The notes beneath the pieces were generated by a model. It was not told the DNA's origin. It made no database searches and worked only from the letters and a program-made list of their open reading frames with translations. Positions 1 to 10,061 of a stretch of DNA of 36,059 nucleotides are shown in pieces. Location of the stretch: NCBI GenBank assembly GCA_937864815.1, contig CALMJY010000079.1, positions 1 through 36,059 of the forward strand. Direction: 5' to 3'. How positions within the stretch are numbered: position 1 is the stretch's first letter; every line of letters starts with the position of its first letter. The stretch is from an uncultured Bacteroidota bacterium. Its GTDB lineage: Bacteria > Bacteroidota > Bacteroidia > Bacteroidales > VadinHA17. The translations under genes were made by a program, and so were the position numbers.

Positions 1-64
1 TAAATATAGAATGTTATCTTTGCGGCTCGCCGCTTCTTTCCCTCACATTTTACCACAAAAGAAC

Positions 65-103
65 CTGTCATCCCGATTCCGCTTCAGCGGGAGAGGGATC
101 TCC
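65..103 (+). repeat. GTCATYCCGA/GAGGRATCTCC palindromic repeat, partial composite copy
   Basis: The unit starts CTGTCATCCCGA, contains a small stem-loop (CCGC-TTCA-GCGG) and ends GAGGGATCTCC. It matches the right outer arms of the complete elements at 22052-22213 and 24445-24625. The preceding bases AAAAGAAC also match the second of these (AAAAGAAT). The left half of this copy is not seen and is probably beyond the window edge. Confidence 0.7.
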
Positions 104-197
104 TTCTTATAGTGAGGAAATATATAAATAATATGTGACTAAAGATTAGCTTTTTAAGGTGAGCCTGCCCCGCGTGGGAGAGGGGTTGGGGTGAGGT

Positions 198-230
198 AAA
201 AAAATGGATTGTCAAAACTGACAACCCATT
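198..230 (-). terminator. Rho-independent terminator of eno
   Basis: On the minus strand an 11-bp stem (AATGGGTTGTC / GACAATCCATT, one G-U pair) with a 6-nt loop is followed by a run of seven T. It lies 20 bases past the eno stop codon, so it should end eno transcription. Confidence 0.85.
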
Positions 231-250
231 TATTATTAAATAGTTTCCTA

Positions 251-1534
<1,284 letters not shown>

Positions 1535-1566
1535 TTAATTAATAATTAAACAATAATGCAATATAC

Positions 1567-1602
1567 AAAAAATGGGATAGAATCTTAATGATTTATCCCA
1601 TT
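1567..1602 (-). terminator. Rho-independent terminator after rplQ
   Basis: On the minus strand AATGGGATA and TATCCCATT form a 9-bp stem with a 14-nt loop, followed by six T. It sits 24 bases past the rplQ stop codon and marks the likely end of the main ribosomal transcript, before eno. Confidence 0.8.
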
Positions 1603-1626
1603 CGAATAAAATATTCTTAAATCATT

Positions 1627-2181
1627 TTATTTTTCCTCAGCAGCTGAATCTGCATCTGCTCCTTCTGTCTTTTCTGCAGTTGCTTCAGGTTGCTCAGCTT
1701 TTGCCGCTTTTGGTGTCTTTGGTGCCTTAGTTTCTGCTACCGCTCCTTCTTCCTTCTTCTTTGAAGATTTTCTCCTTCTGGTGGTTTTTGTTTTGGCAGC
1801 TTCACCTCCACCGAGCATGCCTTCATTGTAATCAACAAGCTCGAGGATGCACATATCGGCATTGTCGCCAATCCTGTTACCGGTTTTAAGTATCCTTGTA
1901 TATCCTCCGGGGCGTTCGCTGATTTTTGGGGAAATCTCCCTGAAAAGCACGGCTACTGCCTCTTTATCCTTGAGGTAACTGAATACCAGTCTTCTCGAAT
2001 GAGTTGAATCGTCCTTTGATTTTGTTATAAGTGGCTCAACATATGTGCGAAGCGCTTTTGCCTTTGCAGTAGTGGTTGTAATCCTTTTATGAAGGATAAG
2101 TGATGTAGCCATGTTAGCAAGCATCGCTTTCCTGTGTGAGCTTGTTCTTCCCAGATGGTTAATAACTCTTGAATGTCGCAT
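1627..2181 (-). CDS. rplQ: 50S ribosomal protein L17 with long acidic tail
   Basis: Large-subunit protein near the exit tunnel. The start [20 protein letters not shown] and the core to about residue 125 are clear L17. The protein is 184 aa, against about 127 in E. coli. The extra ~56 residues begin with a basic stretch ([10 protein letters not shown]) and become an Ala/Glu/Lys/Pro-rich, low-complexity tail ending SAAEEK. Such tails are familiar in Bacteroidota L17, and their role is unknown to me. Last gene of the alpha cluster, 26 bp after rpoA. Confidence 0.97.
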   Translation of the reverse strand: MRHSRVINHLGRTSSHRKAMLANMATSLILHKRITTTTAKAKALRTYVEPLITKSKDDSTHSRRLVFSYLKDKEAVAVLFREISPKISERPGGYTRILKTGNRIGDNADMCILELVDYNEGMLGGGEAAKTKTTRRRKSSKKKEEGAVAETKAPKTPKAAKAEQPEATAEKTEGADADSAAEEK

Positions 2182-2207
2182 TTCTATTTTAACTTAACCA
2201 GTTTTAT

Positions 2208-3200
2208 TTAATCTTTATCTAACTTATACTTGCTTACATCCATGCCGAATGAAAGGCTCATTGTGTCGAGCAGTTCATCAAGCTCTGTAAGTGATTTCTT
2301 GCCAAAGTTCCTGAATTTGAGGAGGTCATTCTTATTGAACTTCACGAGATCTCCGAGTGTCTCCACTTCAGCAGCCTTAAGGCAGTTGAGTGCCCTTACA
2401 GAAAGGTCAAGGTCAACCAGTTTTGTCTTAAGCAGCTGACGCATATGGAGTACTTCCTCATCGAATTCCTCATTAGCCAGTTTCTCGTCTGAATCGAGAG
2501 TAATCTTTTCATCTGAGAATAGCATGAAATGGTATATCAGAATCTTTGCGGCTTCCTTAAGTGCATCTTTCGGGTGAATAGATCCATCCGTTTCGATCTC
2601 AAGCAGAAGCTTTTCATAGTCTGTTTTCTGTTCAACACGGTAGTTCTCAACCGAGTATTTAACATTGCGGATAGGAGTAAAAATGGCATCGATGGCAATC
2701 AGTCCGAACTCACTGTCAACAGGTTCATTTTCCTCTGCAGGAACATAACCTCTACCTTTGCTAATTGAGAGTTCCATCTGAAGCTTGACATCAGATTCCA
2801 TTCTGAAAATAACGAGTTCAGGGTTCAGCACTTCGAAACTGCTGAGAGCATTGTTAAGGTTCCCTGCCTTGAAAACTTCCTGGCCGCTTATTTTGATGCT
2901 GATCTTTTCATGATCCACATCTTCCACAGTCCTATTAAAACGGACCTGCTTCAGGTTCAGGATTATCTCGGTTACATCTTCCATCACACCGGTGATGGTT
3001 GAGAACTCGTGGTCAATGCCTTCGATCTTAACTGTTGTGATGGCAAAACCTTCAAGTGAAGAGAGAAGTATTCTTCTCAGTGCATTGCCCACAGTAATAC
3101 CATAGCCAGGTTCAAGCGGGCGGAATTCAAATTTTCCGCGTTTTTCGTCCGCTTCCAGCATTATTACTTTATCAGGCTTCTGGAATGATAAAATGGCCAT
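2208..3200 (-). CDS. rpoA: DNA-directed RNA polymerase alpha subunit
   Basis: Assembly platform of RNA polymerase and contact point for activators. It has the usual length of 330 aa. The N-terminal dimerisation domain (about 1-235) has [19 protein letters not shown] and [15 protein letters not shown] linker leads to the C-terminal helix-hairpin-helix domain (about 250-315) with [15 protein letters not shown] and [19 protein letters not shown], which binds UP elements. It lies between rpsD (18-bp gap) and rplQ, the standard alpha-operon position. Confidence 0.99.
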   Translation of the reverse strand: MAILSFQKPDKVIMLEADEKRGKFEFRPLEPGYGITVGNALRRILLSSLEGFAITTVKIEGIDHEFSTITGVMEDVTEIILNLKQVRFNRTVEDVDHEKISIKISGQEVFKAGNLNNALSSFEVLNPELVIFRMESDVKLQMELSISKGRGYVPAEENEPVDSEFGLIAIDAIFTPIRNVKYSVENYRVEQKTDYEKLLLEIETDGSIHPKDALKEAAKILIYHFMLFSDEKITLDSDEKLANEEFDEEVLHMRQLLKTKLVDLDLSVRALNCLKAAEVETLGDLVKFNKNDLLKFRNFGKKSLTELDELLDTMSLSFGMDVSKYKLDKD

Positions 3201-3218
3201 AGGATTTATCTTAGATTA

Positions 3219-3827
3219 TTATTTAGAATATAATTCAACTATAAGCTGTTCTTTAATATCTTCAGGAATATCTGTACGTTCAGGCACACTCATATATTTA
3301 CCTGCCATTTGTGTCTCATCCCACTCCAGCCATGTAAGCTTACTGTACTTCCTTGTTGAGAGTGAATCAACTATCACCTCGAGAGATTTTGATTTTTCAC
3401 GGACACCGATAATATCACCTGGTTTCAGCTGGTATGAAGGTATGTTAACCACTGAACCATTCACTGTAATATGACGGTGTGAAACAAGCTGGCGTGCACT
3501 TGACCTTGAAGGAGCCACACCAAGACGGTAAACAACATTATCGAGGCGTGATTCGAGAAGCTGAAGCAATACCGCACCGGTAACGCCCTTGCTTCTTGAT
3601 GCCTTTTCAAATGTATTACGGAACTGACGTTCAAGAATTCCATAGGTATATTTTGCTTTCTGCTTTTCCCTGAGCTGAACTCCGTATTCCGATGTCTTTT
3701 TTCTTTTCTTGTTTACTCCATGCTGTCCGGGAGGAAAATTTTTCCTGTCCAGGTGTTTGTCGGGACCGAAAATAGGTTCACCGAATTTTCTTGCTATTCT
3801 TGATTTTGGGCCGGTATATCTTGCCAT
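3219..3827 (-). CDS. rpsD: 30S ribosomal protein S4
   Basis: Primary 16S rRNA-binding protein and, in E. coli, the alpha-operon translational repressor. It is 202 aa. The N-terminal part ([20 protein letters not shown]) lacks the zinc-binding cysteines found in some S4 proteins, so this is the zinc-free form. The S4 RNA-binding domain covers about residues 90-155 ([30 protein letters not shown]). It sits between rpsK and rpoA. Whether it represses this operon cannot be told from the sequence. Confidence 0.99.
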   Translation of the reverse strand: MARYTGPKSRIARKFGEPIFGPDKHLDRKNFPPGQHGVNKKRKKTSEYGVQLREKQKAKYTYGILERQFRNTFEKASRSKGVTGAVLLQLLESRLDNVVYRLGVAPSRSSARQLVSHRHITVNGSVVNIPSYQLKPGDIIGVREKSKSLEVIVDSLSTRKYSKLTWLEWDETQMAGKYMSVPERTDIPEDIKEQLIVELYSK

Positions 3828-3860
3828 TTCTTATATGATATTTTAAACTTAATGAATTTT

Positions 3861-4250
3861 TTACACTCTTCTTCTACCGGGAGCACGGCAACCGTTGTGA
3901 GGCATTGGAGTAACATCAACAATTTCGGTAACTTCAATACCGGCATTTGCCAGTGATCTGATAGCTGATTCACGACCTGAACCCGGACCTTTCACAAAAA
4001 CCTTAACTTTCCTCAGACCAAGGTCATATGCCACTTTGCTGCACTCTTCTGATGCCATCTGGGCTGCATAAGGCGTATTTTTCTTTGAACCCTTGAATCC
4101 CATTTTTCCTGCCGATGCCCATGAGATGACCTGACCTGAATTGTTAGTCAGTGTTACAATTATATTATTGAACGATGAATGAACATGCGCCTGGCCTGTA
4201 GGCTCTACTTTAACGACTCTCTTCTTTAATGCTCCAGTCTTCTTTGCCAT
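3861..4250 (-). CDS. rpsK: 30S ribosomal protein S11
   Basis: Platform protein of the small subunit, near the mRNA exit and E site. Its 129 aa match the family. Hallmarks are [15 protein letters not shown], the [16 protein letters not shown] motif and the C-terminal [11 protein letters not shown] that contacts 16S rRNA. It starts 7 bp after the rpsM stop and is followed by rpsD, so it is clearly co-transcribed. Confidence 0.99.
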   Translation of the reverse strand: MAKKTGALKKRVVKVEPTGQAHVHSSFNNIIVTLTNNSGQVISWASAGKMGFKGSKKNTPYAAQMASEECSKVAYDLGLRKVKVFVKGPGSGRESAIRSLANAGIEVTEIVDVTPMPHNGCRAPGRRRV

Positions 4251-4257
4251 ATTCTAT

Positions 4258-4635
4258 TTATTTAGTAGCTTTTTTCTTGTTTGCAACGGTCTTCTTTCTT
4301 CCTTTACGGGTCCTGGCGTTGTTCTTGGTGCTCTGACCTCTTACAGGCAGCCCGAGACGGTGACGGACACCACGATAGCAACCAATATCCATAAGCCTCT
4401 TTATATTGAGCTGTGTCTCAGATCTGAGTTCACCTTCGAGCTTATAGTTATCGTTAAGAATCCTGCGGATAGAGTTGATTTGCTCATCTGTCCATTCCTG
4501 AACCTTTGCATTCCTGTCAACACCAGCCTCATCGAGTACTCTTTGTGCGGTACTTCTGCCTACCCCATAAATATAGGTCAGTCCTACTTCGCCTCTTTTG
4601 TTTCTTGGTAAATCTACACCAACAATACGTGCCAT
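4258..4635 (-). CDS. rpsM: 30S ribosomal protein S13
   Basis: Head protein of the small subunit that contacts the P-site tRNA and bridges to L5. It is 125 aa. It begins [26 protein letters not shown] and has the C-terminal [25 protein letters not shown] region followed by a Lys-rich tail reaching the decoding region. A possible internal promoter lies in the 39-bp gap upstream (see 4660-4667). Confidence 0.99.
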   Translation of the reverse strand: MARIVGVDLPRNKRGEVGLTYIYGVGRSTAQRVLDEAGVDRNAKVQEWTDEQINSIRRILNDNYKLEGELRSETQLNIKRLMDIGCYRGVRHRLGLPVRGQSTKNNARTRKGRKKTVANKKKATK

Positions 4636-4659
4636 ATAATCCTTTTCTTAAATAATTTG

Positions 4660-4667
4660 CAAAGTTA
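4660..4667 (-). promoter_or_regulatory. Possible internal promoter (-7 box) before rpsM
   Basis: On the minus strand TAACTTTG, followed by CAAAT, matches the Bacteroidota -7 box TAnnTTTG. It closely resembles the rpsL promoter context (TACCTTTGCAAAC). Transcription would start about 18 bases before the rpsM ATG. No clear TTTG lies 19-21 bases upstream, so this rests on the -7 box alone. Confidence 0.4.
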
Positions 4668-4674
4668 GTTAAAA

Positions 4675-4791
4675 TTATCCCTGCCTCTGTTTGAACTTGG
4701 GATTTTTCTTATTAATAACGTAAATGCGTCCTTTCCTTCTGACGATCTTACAGTCAGCGCTGCGCTTTTTTACAGATGCTCTTACTTTCAT
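4675..4791 (-). CDS. rpmJ: 50S ribosomal protein L36 (zinc-free type)
   Basis: A 38-aa protein too short for usual ORF cut-offs, read directly. It starts [15 protein letters not shown] and ends NPKFKQRQG, and lies at the expected place between infA and rpsM. The four zinc ligands of classical L36 (Cys11, Cys14, Cys27, His33) are here Ser11, Cys14, Asn27 and Phe33. Only one survives, so zinc should not be bound. Confidence 0.97.
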   Translation of the reverse strand: MKVRASVKKRSADCKIVRRKGRIYVINKKNPKFKQRQG

Positions 4792-4855
4792 TACCTTAAT
4801 ATTTCATGTGTTTATAATTCTATTTTCAAAGGTCACATGTCCCGCCATGACGGGA

Positions 4856-5074
4856 TTATTTATACCTGAATGTTATTCTTCCTTTTGTCAGATCGTATGG
4901 TGACATTTCAACCTTCACTTTATCTCCGGGAAGAATTTTTATATAATGCATTCTCATTTTCCCTGAGATATGGGCAGTGATCACATGTCCGTTTTCCAGC
5001 TCAACCCTGAACATTGCATTGGATAAAGCTTCGATGATAGTGCCGTCCTGCTCAATTGAAGATTGTTTCGCCAT
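4856..5074 (-). CDS. infA: Translation initiation factor IF-1
   Basis: An OB-fold protein that occupies the ribosomal A site during initiation. It is 72 aa, the standard length. The start [20 protein letters not shown] and the motif [20 protein letters not shown] are diagnostic, followed by [20 protein letters not shown]. It sits between map and rpmJ, as is usual in spc/alpha clusters of this phylum. Confidence 0.99.
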   Translation of the reverse strand: MAKQSSIEQDGTIIEALSNAMFRVELENGHVITAHISGKMRMHYIKILPGDKVKVEMSPYDLTKGRITFRYK

Positions 5075-5080
5075 ATAATC

Positions 5081-5857
5081 TCATTTTTTATTTAGTACCT
5101 GGTCAATATATTCAAACGTTGTCAGTACATCTGCTTTTCCCCTGTCAACTGCCACAGCATATTCAAAATGTGCTGAAGGCATGCCGTCAGCTGTTTTGAT
5201 TGTCCAGCCGTCACCCATCTGCAAAGTCTCCTTCTTTCCGGCATTGATCATGGGTTCGATACAGATCACAAGTCCTTTTTCCATTTTCGGACCGCTTCCT
5301 TTTTTACCCCAGTTAGCTACCTCAGGCTGCTCATGCAGTTTCCTTCCAAGTCCGTGCCCCACAAGTTCTCTCACCACTGAATAGCCTCCGCTTTCTGCTT
5401 TAGACTGAACTGCAAAGGAGATATCTCCCACCCTGTTTCCTGCAACAGCTTCCTTTACTCCCTCCTCCAGTGCAGCCCTGGTATAATCGAGAAGACGCTG
5501 AACATCTTCGCTGATATGACCAACGGCAAACGTGTATGCACTGTCTCCGTACCATCCGTTTAGTATTACCCCGCAGTCGATCGATATTATATCACCCTCC
5601 TTCAGCATATACCCGGATGGTATACCGTGTACCACTTCGTCGTTGACAGATGTACAGAGTGTACCCGGAAAACCACCATATCCCTTAAAGCCCGGAACTG
5701 CACCGTTATCGCGGATGAATTCCTCGGCTATTTTATCGAGATAAAGAGTGGTTACCCCCGGTTTTATCAGAGCAGCAATTTCACCAAGTGTGCGTGACAC
5801 CAGCAAATTGCTTTCCCTTAAAAACCCGACCTCTTCATCAGTCTTAAAATACAACAT
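5081..5857 (-). CDS. map: Methionine aminopeptidase, type I
   Basis: Removes the initiator Met from new proteins in the cytoplasm. With the ATG at 5857 (the reading frame also offers a TTG just upstream at 5860) it is 258 aa. All metal and catalytic residues of the family can be placed: H78 (VVHGIP), D94 (SIDCGV), D105 (YGDSAYTF), H168 (GHGLGR), H175 (LHEQPEV), E201 (CIEPMI) and E232 (FEYAVAV). No N-terminal SH3-binding zinc extension is present. It lies 17 bp after secY and 6 bp before infA, a common arrangement in which protein export, maturation and initiation genes share the spc transcript. Confidence 0.98.
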   Translation of the reverse strand: MLYFKTDEEVGFLRESNLLVSRTLGEIAALIKPGVTTLYLDKIAEEFIRDNGAVPGFKGYGGFPGTLCTSVNDEVVHGIPSGYMLKEGDIISIDCGVILNGWYGDSAYTFAVGHISEDVQRLLDYTRAALEEGVKEAVAGNRVGDISFAVQSKAESGGYSVVRELVGHGLGRKLHEQPEVANWGKKGSGPKMEKGLVICIEPMINAGKKETLQMGDGWTIKTADGMPSAHFEYAVAVDRGKADVLTTFEYIDQVLNKK

Positions 5858-5874
5858 CAAAGAACGTAAAATAT

Positions 5875-7203
5875 TTAAACTGTCTGGACAGCACCGGATC
5901 TACCCTTGACCCGGCCTGATTTCATCAGACCATCATAATGACGCATAAGCAAATGGCTTTCAATCTGCTGGAGAGTGTCAAGCACTACTCCCACGAGAAT
6001 GAGAAGCGTTGTTCCGCCAAAAAATTGTGCGAACTGAGGTGTGATGCCAGCCTGAACTGCAATAGCAGGAAGAATGGCAATAGTAGCCAGAAATATTGAT
6101 CCGGGTAATGTGATCTTCGACATTATGGAATCAATAAATTCAACTGTTTTCCTTCCGGGTTTTATACCGGGGATAAATCCTCCGTTTTTCTTCATATCCT
6201 CAGCCATCTGTACAGGATTAATCGTAATAGCTGTATAGAAGTATGTGAATACCACTATTAGCAGACCTGTAACCAGGTTATACCAGAATCCGTACATATT
6301 GGTGAATGCCACCACAAATCCTGAACCTGAATCAGAATAACCTGCAATGATTATTGGAAGCATCATTATAGCCTGGGCAAAGATAATAGGCATAACTCCG
6401 GCAGCATTAACCTTTAGCGGAATATACTGTCTTACACCACCGTACTGTTTGTTGCCTACAATTCTTCTTGCATACTGTACAGGTACTCTGCGGGTTCCCT
6501 GAACCAGAAGTATTGTACCAAGTACAACTACAAAAAGGAAGACAATCTCAACAATAATAGCTACAGCACCACCAGCACCATTCATCCGGGCGCCTGCTTC
6601 GAATATGAAGTTTGCCGGGAGTCGGGCAATGATACCTATCATAATAATTAATGAAATTCCGTTTCCGATTCCTTTATCAGTAATTCTTTCCCCCAGCCAC
6701 ATTACAAACATGGTACCTGCAGTAAGGATGATGACAGATGATACTGTAAAGAAGGTTCCTGAAAGAATAAATGCTGAAGCGGGAAGCTGGGCATGCAGGT
6801 TTACGAGGTACGTGGGAGCCTGCAGAACAAGTATAGCCACTGTTAAATACCTGGTATACTGATTCATCTTTCTCCTGCCGCTTTCACCTTCCTTCTGAAG
6901 TTTCTGGAAATAGGGAAAAACTATACCAAGCAGCTGAACTACGATTGAAGCAGAGATATATGGCATTATTCCCAGGGCAAAGATAGAAGCCTGTGAGAAT
7001 GCTCCTCCGGAGAACATATCAAGGAGACCCATTATACCTGATGATGTCTGGCTTTTCAACCCGGCGAGCTGAGATGGATCGATTCCCGGAAGGGAAACAT
7101 ATTTACCAAGCCTGTACAATAAAATGATACTAAAAGTATAGATAAGCCTTGCGCGAAGATCTTCTATCTTAAAGATATTCTTTATAGTCTGAATCAGTCT
7201 CAT
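5875..7203 (-). CDS. secY: Protein translocase channel subunit SecY
   Basis: Central pore of the SecYEG translocon in the inner membrane. It is 442 aa with ten predicted membrane segments. Recognisable parts are the N-terminal RLIYTFSIILLYRLGKYVSL, the plug region near GIMGLLDMFSGGAF, the cytoplasmic loop QGTRRVPVQYARRIVG (SecA/ribosome contact) and KKNGGFIPGIKPGRKT in the loop before the last segments. It begins 4 bp after the rplO stop codon. Confidence 0.99.
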   Translation of the reverse strand: MRLIQTIKNIFKIEDLRARLIYTFSIILLYRLGKYVSLPGIDPSQLAGLKSQTSSGIMGLLDMFSGGAFSQASIFALGIMPYISASIVVQLLGIVFPYFQKLQKEGESGRRKMNQYTRYLTVAILVLQAPTYLVNLHAQLPASAFILSGTFFTVSSVIILTAGTMFVMWLGERITDKGIGNGISLIIMIGIIARLPANFIFEAGARMNGAGGAVAIIVEIVFLFVVVLGTILLVQGTRRVPVQYARRIVGNKQYGGVRQYIPLKVNAAGVMPIIFAQAIMMLPIIIAGYSDSGSGFVVAFTNMYGFWYNLVTGLLIVVFTYFYTAITINPVQMAEDMKKNGGFIPGIKPGRKTVEFIDSIMSKITLPGSIFLATIAILPAIAVQAGITPQFAQFFGGTTLLILVGVVLDTLQQIESHLLMRHYDGLMKSGRVKGRSGAVQTV

Positions 7204-7207
7204 GAAA

Positions 7208-7654
7208 TTACACTATTACAACGGTTCCCTGTTTTGCTTCAATTGCTTCCTTAGCTGATTTGCTGAATGCATGTGCATGTACTTCGATCTTTCTTTCGAG
7301 AGTTCCGTTTCCGAGAATTTTAACAAGAGCATTCTTGTTTATAAATCCTGTTTTGATGAGAACCTCAAGATCGATTTTCTCCACGTTATGTTTTTCAGCA
7401 ATAGTCTGAAGTGTACTGATATTGATACTCTTATATTCTATGCGATTGACATTTTTGAAACCGGATTTTGGAACACGCCTCTGAAGCGGCATCTGGCCTC
7501 CTTCAAAACCGACTTTTTTGCTGTAACCTGAACGGGCTTTAGCACCTTTATGTCCCCTGGTGGAGGTACCACCTTTACCGGAACCCTGTCCGCGACCTAA
7601 ACGCTTACCTCTTTTAACCGATCCTTTAGCAGGCCTTAAGTTACTCAAATCCAT
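7208..7654 (-). CDS. rplO: 50S ribosomal protein L15
   Basis: Late-assembly large-subunit protein. It is 148 aa. The Gly/Arg/Lys-rich N-terminal extension (GSVKRGKRLGRGQGSGKGGT) threads into 23S rRNA. GFEGGQMPLQRRVPKSGF and a C-terminal globular part ending GTVVIV complete the family pattern. It is placed between rpmD and secY as in most bacteria. Confidence 0.99.
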   Translation of the reverse strand: MDLSNLRPAKGSVKRGKRLGRGQGSGKGGTSTRGHKGAKARSGYSKKVGFEGGQMPLQRRVPKSGFKNVNRIEYKSINISTLQTIAEKHNVEKIDLEVLIKTGFINKNALVKILGNGTLERKIEVHAHAFSKSAKEAIEAKQGTVVIV

Positions 7655-7683
7655 AACTTTGAATAATAAATATGGTTTATATC

Positions 7684-7863
7684 TTAAATATTTTCAACTT
7701 TTACCAGGTGTCTTACTTTTGTCACCATTCCCAGAATCTGGGGAGTGGCTTCATGTTCAACACTATGGTTTAATTTACGGATACCAAGAGCCTCAAGAGT
7801 TCTTCTCTGCCTCTCCGGTTTTCCGTTTTTGCTTTTCACCTGGGTGATACGAATTTTTGCCAT
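7684..7863 (-). CDS. rpmD: 50S ribosomal protein L30
   Basis: A 59-aa protein read directly from the gap between rpsE and rplO. It begins MAKIRITQVKSKNGKPERQR and continues TLEALGIRKLNHSVEHE, the typical L30 pattern, ending VKVENI. The ATG at 7863 lies 14 bp after the rpsE stop. Size and position match bacterial L30. Confidence 0.96.
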   Translation of the reverse strand: MAKIRITQVKSKNGKPERQRRTLEALGIRKLNHSVEHEATPQILGMVTKVRHLVKVENI

Positions 7864-7877
7864 CGTAATGTTCTTTA

Positions 7878-8393
7878 CTAACCGTTAAAAACTTTTTCCA
7901 TTGAAACTCCTCTGTGTTCGGCAACCGAGAAAGCATCTCTCATTTCGAGAAGAGCTGCGAATGTAGCCTTTACAAGGTTGTGAGGGTTTGAAGAACCCTT
8001 TGACTTTGCAAGTACGTTTTTCACTCCAACACTTTCAAGAACTGCGCGCATAGCACCACCGGCCTTTACTCCTGTTCCGTCAGATGCGGGCTTGATAAAT
8101 ACTTTTGCACCACCGAATTTTGCCACCTGCTCATGAGGTATGGTACCATTGATAACAGGAACCTTGATCAGGTTTTTCTTTGCATCTTCAATTCCCTTGG
8201 CTATTGCAGTTGTTACTTCACTGGCTTTACCGAGACCGTGACCAACAATTCCGTCTTCATTGCCGACTACGACAATTGCTGAAAAACTGAATGTACGACC
8301 TCCTTTGGTAACTTTGGTTACTCTCTGTATACTTACAAGCCTGTCTTTTAATTCCAGGTCGCTGGTTTTTACTTTTCTTATACCGTTTCCCAT
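7878..8393 (-). CDS. rpsE: 30S ribosomal protein S5
   Basis: Small-subunit body protein involved in decoding fidelity and mRNA unwinding. I chose the ATG at 8393 (171 aa) over a TTG two codons upstream at 8399. Motifs are the double-stranded-RNA-binding-like region [40 protein letters not shown] and the C-terminal [21 protein letters not shown]. It lies directly after rplR with a 6-bp gap. Confidence 0.98.
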   Translation of the reverse strand: MGNGIRKVKTSDLELKDRLVSIQRVTKVTKGGRTFSFSAIVVVGNEDGIVGHGLGKASEVTTAIAKGIEDAKKNLIKVPVINGTIPHEQVAKFGGAKVFIKPASDGTGVKAGGAMRAVLESVGVKNVLAKSKGSSNPHNLVKATFAALLEMRDAFSVAEHRGVSMEKVFNG

Positions 8394-8399
8394 GATCAA

Positions 8400-8759
8400 T
8401 TAGAATTTTAATCCGCCTTCGCGTGCTGCATCAGCCAATGATTTTACCCTGCCATGATATTTGTAACCGCTTCTGTCGAAAACTACTTTTTCGATACCTT
8501 TCTCTTTGCACTTGGCAGCGAGGAGTTTTCCCACAAGTTTAGCCTGTTCAATTTTCTTAATTCCTGTCTGGGCAGCTATATCTTTTTCTTTTGAGCTTGC
8601 TGACAGGATAGTTTCACCTTTCAGGTCGTTTACAACCTGAACATAGATCTGTTTATTGCTACGATAAACTGCAAGACGCGGAGCCTCGGCAGTACCGTTT
8701 ATCTTTTTGCGGATCCGCATTCTGATCCTTGATCTTCTTTCCAACTTAGTTAAGGCCAT
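8400..8759 (-). CDS. rplR: 50S ribosomal protein L18
   Basis: Binds 5S rRNA together with L5 and helps to form the central protuberance. It is 119 aa. The Arg-rich start [19 protein letters not shown] is followed by [18 protein letters not shown] and the C-terminal [20 protein letters not shown], which is diagnostic of L18. It sits between rplF and rpsE. Confidence 0.99.
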   Translation of the reverse strand: MALTKLERRSRIRMRIRKKINGTAEAPRLAVYRSNKQIYVQVVNDLKGETILSASSKEKDIAAQTGIKKIEQAKLVGKLLAAKCKEKGIEKVVFDRSGYKYHGRVKSLADAAREGGLKF

Positions 8760-8780
8760 GATTTTATTACTTTAACCAGA

Positions 8781-9335
8781 TTAAACACTAGCAGATTTTC
8801 CAGCCTTTCTTCTGAGCTGTTCTCCGACAAACTTGATACCCTTTCCTTTATATGGCTCAGGCGGACGAAGCGATCTGATCTTTGCTGCAACATGACCGAT
8901 GAGCTGTTTATCGATACATGTAAGAGTTATTATGGGGTTTGCCCTTCTTTCAGTCTTGGTTTCAACTTTTACTTCTTTTGGAAGCAAAATATTGATATCA
9001 TGTGAGTAACCGAGACTCATCTCGAGGTTCTGGCCTTTTGCTTCAGCGCGGTAACCAACACCTACGAGTTCGAGTTCCTTCTTATATCCCTGGGAAACAC
9101 CAACAACCATATTATGAAGCAATGAACGGTACAGACCGTGCAAAGACTTATGGTTTTTTGATTCTGTAGGCCTTGTTATTATTAACTCGTTCCCCGCAAC
9201 TTCCACCTTCAGATCCTTGTCGACTGCCTGGGTCAACTCACCGAGGGGGCCTTTCACACTAACCATATTGGTGTCGCTGACATTAACAGTGACGCCTTTT
9301 GGCAGGTTTACAGGTAATTTTCCTATTCGTGACAT
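8781..9335 (-). CDS. rplF: 50S ribosomal protein L6
   Basis: Large-subunit protein near the factor-binding site. It is 184 aa with the duplicated L6 fold. It starts MSRIGKLPVNLPKGVTV. The second repeat has GVGYRAEAKGQNLEMSLGYS, and the C-terminal signature RSLRPPEPYKGKGIKF is intact. It lies between rpsH and rplR. Confidence 0.99.
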   Translation of the reverse strand: MSRIGKLPVNLPKGVTVNVSDTNMVSVKGPLGELTQAVDKDLKVEVAGNELIITRPTESKNHKSLHGLYRSLLHNMVVGVSQGYKKELELVGVGYRAEAKGQNLEMSLGYSHDINILLPKEVKVETKTERRANPIITLTCIDKQLIGHVAAKIRSLRPPEPYKGKGIKFVGEQLRRKAGKSASV

Positions 9336-9351
9336 TAAGCTATCCTTTTAA

Positions 9352-9750
9352 TTAATAAACATAACATAGTATCTCACCACCTATATTCTCTTTTTTGGCC
9401 TCCTTGTCAGTCATAAGCCCTTTTGATGTGGATATTATAGCGATCCCGAGTCCGTTAAGAACTCTCGGCATCTCATCAACACCTGTATACTGGCGCAAAC
9501 CCGGACGGCTGATTCTCTGAATATCTTTAATGGCAGGCTGTTTGCTTTTGGGGTTATACTTAAGAGCAATCTTAAGTGTACCCTGCGGACCATCACCCTC
9601 TGTAACCTTATAGCTGAGGATATACCCTTTTTCATAAAGAATTCTGGCAACCTCTTTCTTAAGATTGGATGCTGGAGCCTCTACAACCTTATGACCAGCC
9701 ATGATGGCATTTCTTATTCTGGTCAGTAAATCTGCAATTGGATCAGTCAT
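9352..9750 (-). CDS. rpsH: 30S ribosomal protein S8
   Basis: Early-binding 16S rRNA protein, and the translational repressor of the spc operon in E. coli. It is 132 aa. It begins [20 protein letters not shown]. The C-terminal RNA-binding signature is [20 protein letters not shown], and it ends GGEILCYVY. It lies between rpsN and rplF. Confidence 0.99.
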   Translation of the reverse strand: MTDPIADLLTRIRNAIMAGHKVVEAPASNLKKEVARILYEKGYILSYKVTEGDGPQGTLKIALKYNPKSKQPAIKDIQRISRPGLRQYTGVDEMPRVLNGLGIAIISTSKGLMTDKEAKKENIGGEILCYVY

Positions 9751-9787
9751 CTTTAAATATTTAATAGTTTATAGTTATTCCTTTTAT

Positions 9788-10057
9788 TTACCAGCTTGCT
9801 TTTTTAAGACCCGGGATGAGTCCCTGGAGTGCCATTTCCCTGAAAGTAATCCTGCTGATACCGAACTGTCTCATATATCCTCTGGGACGGCCGGTCAGTT
9901 TGCACCTGTTATGCATCCTGTTCGGATTAGAGTTCCTTGGAAGGCGGCTGAGTGCTACAAAGTTGCCATCAGCCTTGAGCTGTGCACGCTTTGCAGAATA
10001 TTTCTGTGCCAGTTTAGCGCGTTTTACTTCGCGGGCCATCATTGATTCCTTAGCCAT
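9788..10057 (-). CDS. rpsN: 30S ribosomal protein S14 (zinc-free long form)
   Basis: Small-subunit head protein. The start at 10057 gives [16 protein letters not shown] and 89 aa. The longer reading frame would add 12 residues and overlap rplE. It has the S14 signature [20 protein letters not shown] and ends KKASW. Only one Cys is present, so the zinc ribbon (CxxC...CxxC) of short S14 proteins is absent. It lies 4 bp after rplE. Confidence 0.98.
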   Translation of the reverse strand: MAKESMMAREVKRAKLAQKYSAKRAQLKADGNFVALSRLPRNSNPNRMHNRCKLTGRPRGYMRQFGISRITFREMALQGLIPGLKKASW

Positions 10058-10061
10058 ATCT

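Larger units (their letters stand above)
1..250. other. Intergenic region downstream of eno
   Basis: No coding region is visible here. It holds the right half of a composite palindromic repeat (65-103, with an inner hairpin GCGGCTCGCCGC at 23-34). It also holds a G-rich stretch at about 161-197 (GGGAGAGGGGTTGGGGTGAG), a kind of sequence I recall seeing between genes in many bacteria. The eno terminator lies at 198-230. A plus-strand TATCTTTG at 15-22 matches the Bacteroidota -7 box, but too little upstream sequence is present to judge its -33 box and no plus-strand gene follows. Confidence 0.6.

Noticed and set aside
15-22. Plus-strand promoter TATCTTTG
   Set aside because: The -33 region is mostly outside the window and no plus-strand gene follows, so a chance match is as likely.
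4840-4855. Hairpin between infA and rpmJ (TCCCG / CGGGA) as a terminator
   Set aside because: The stem is only 5 bp and no T-run follows, and the downstream genes belong to the same cluster.
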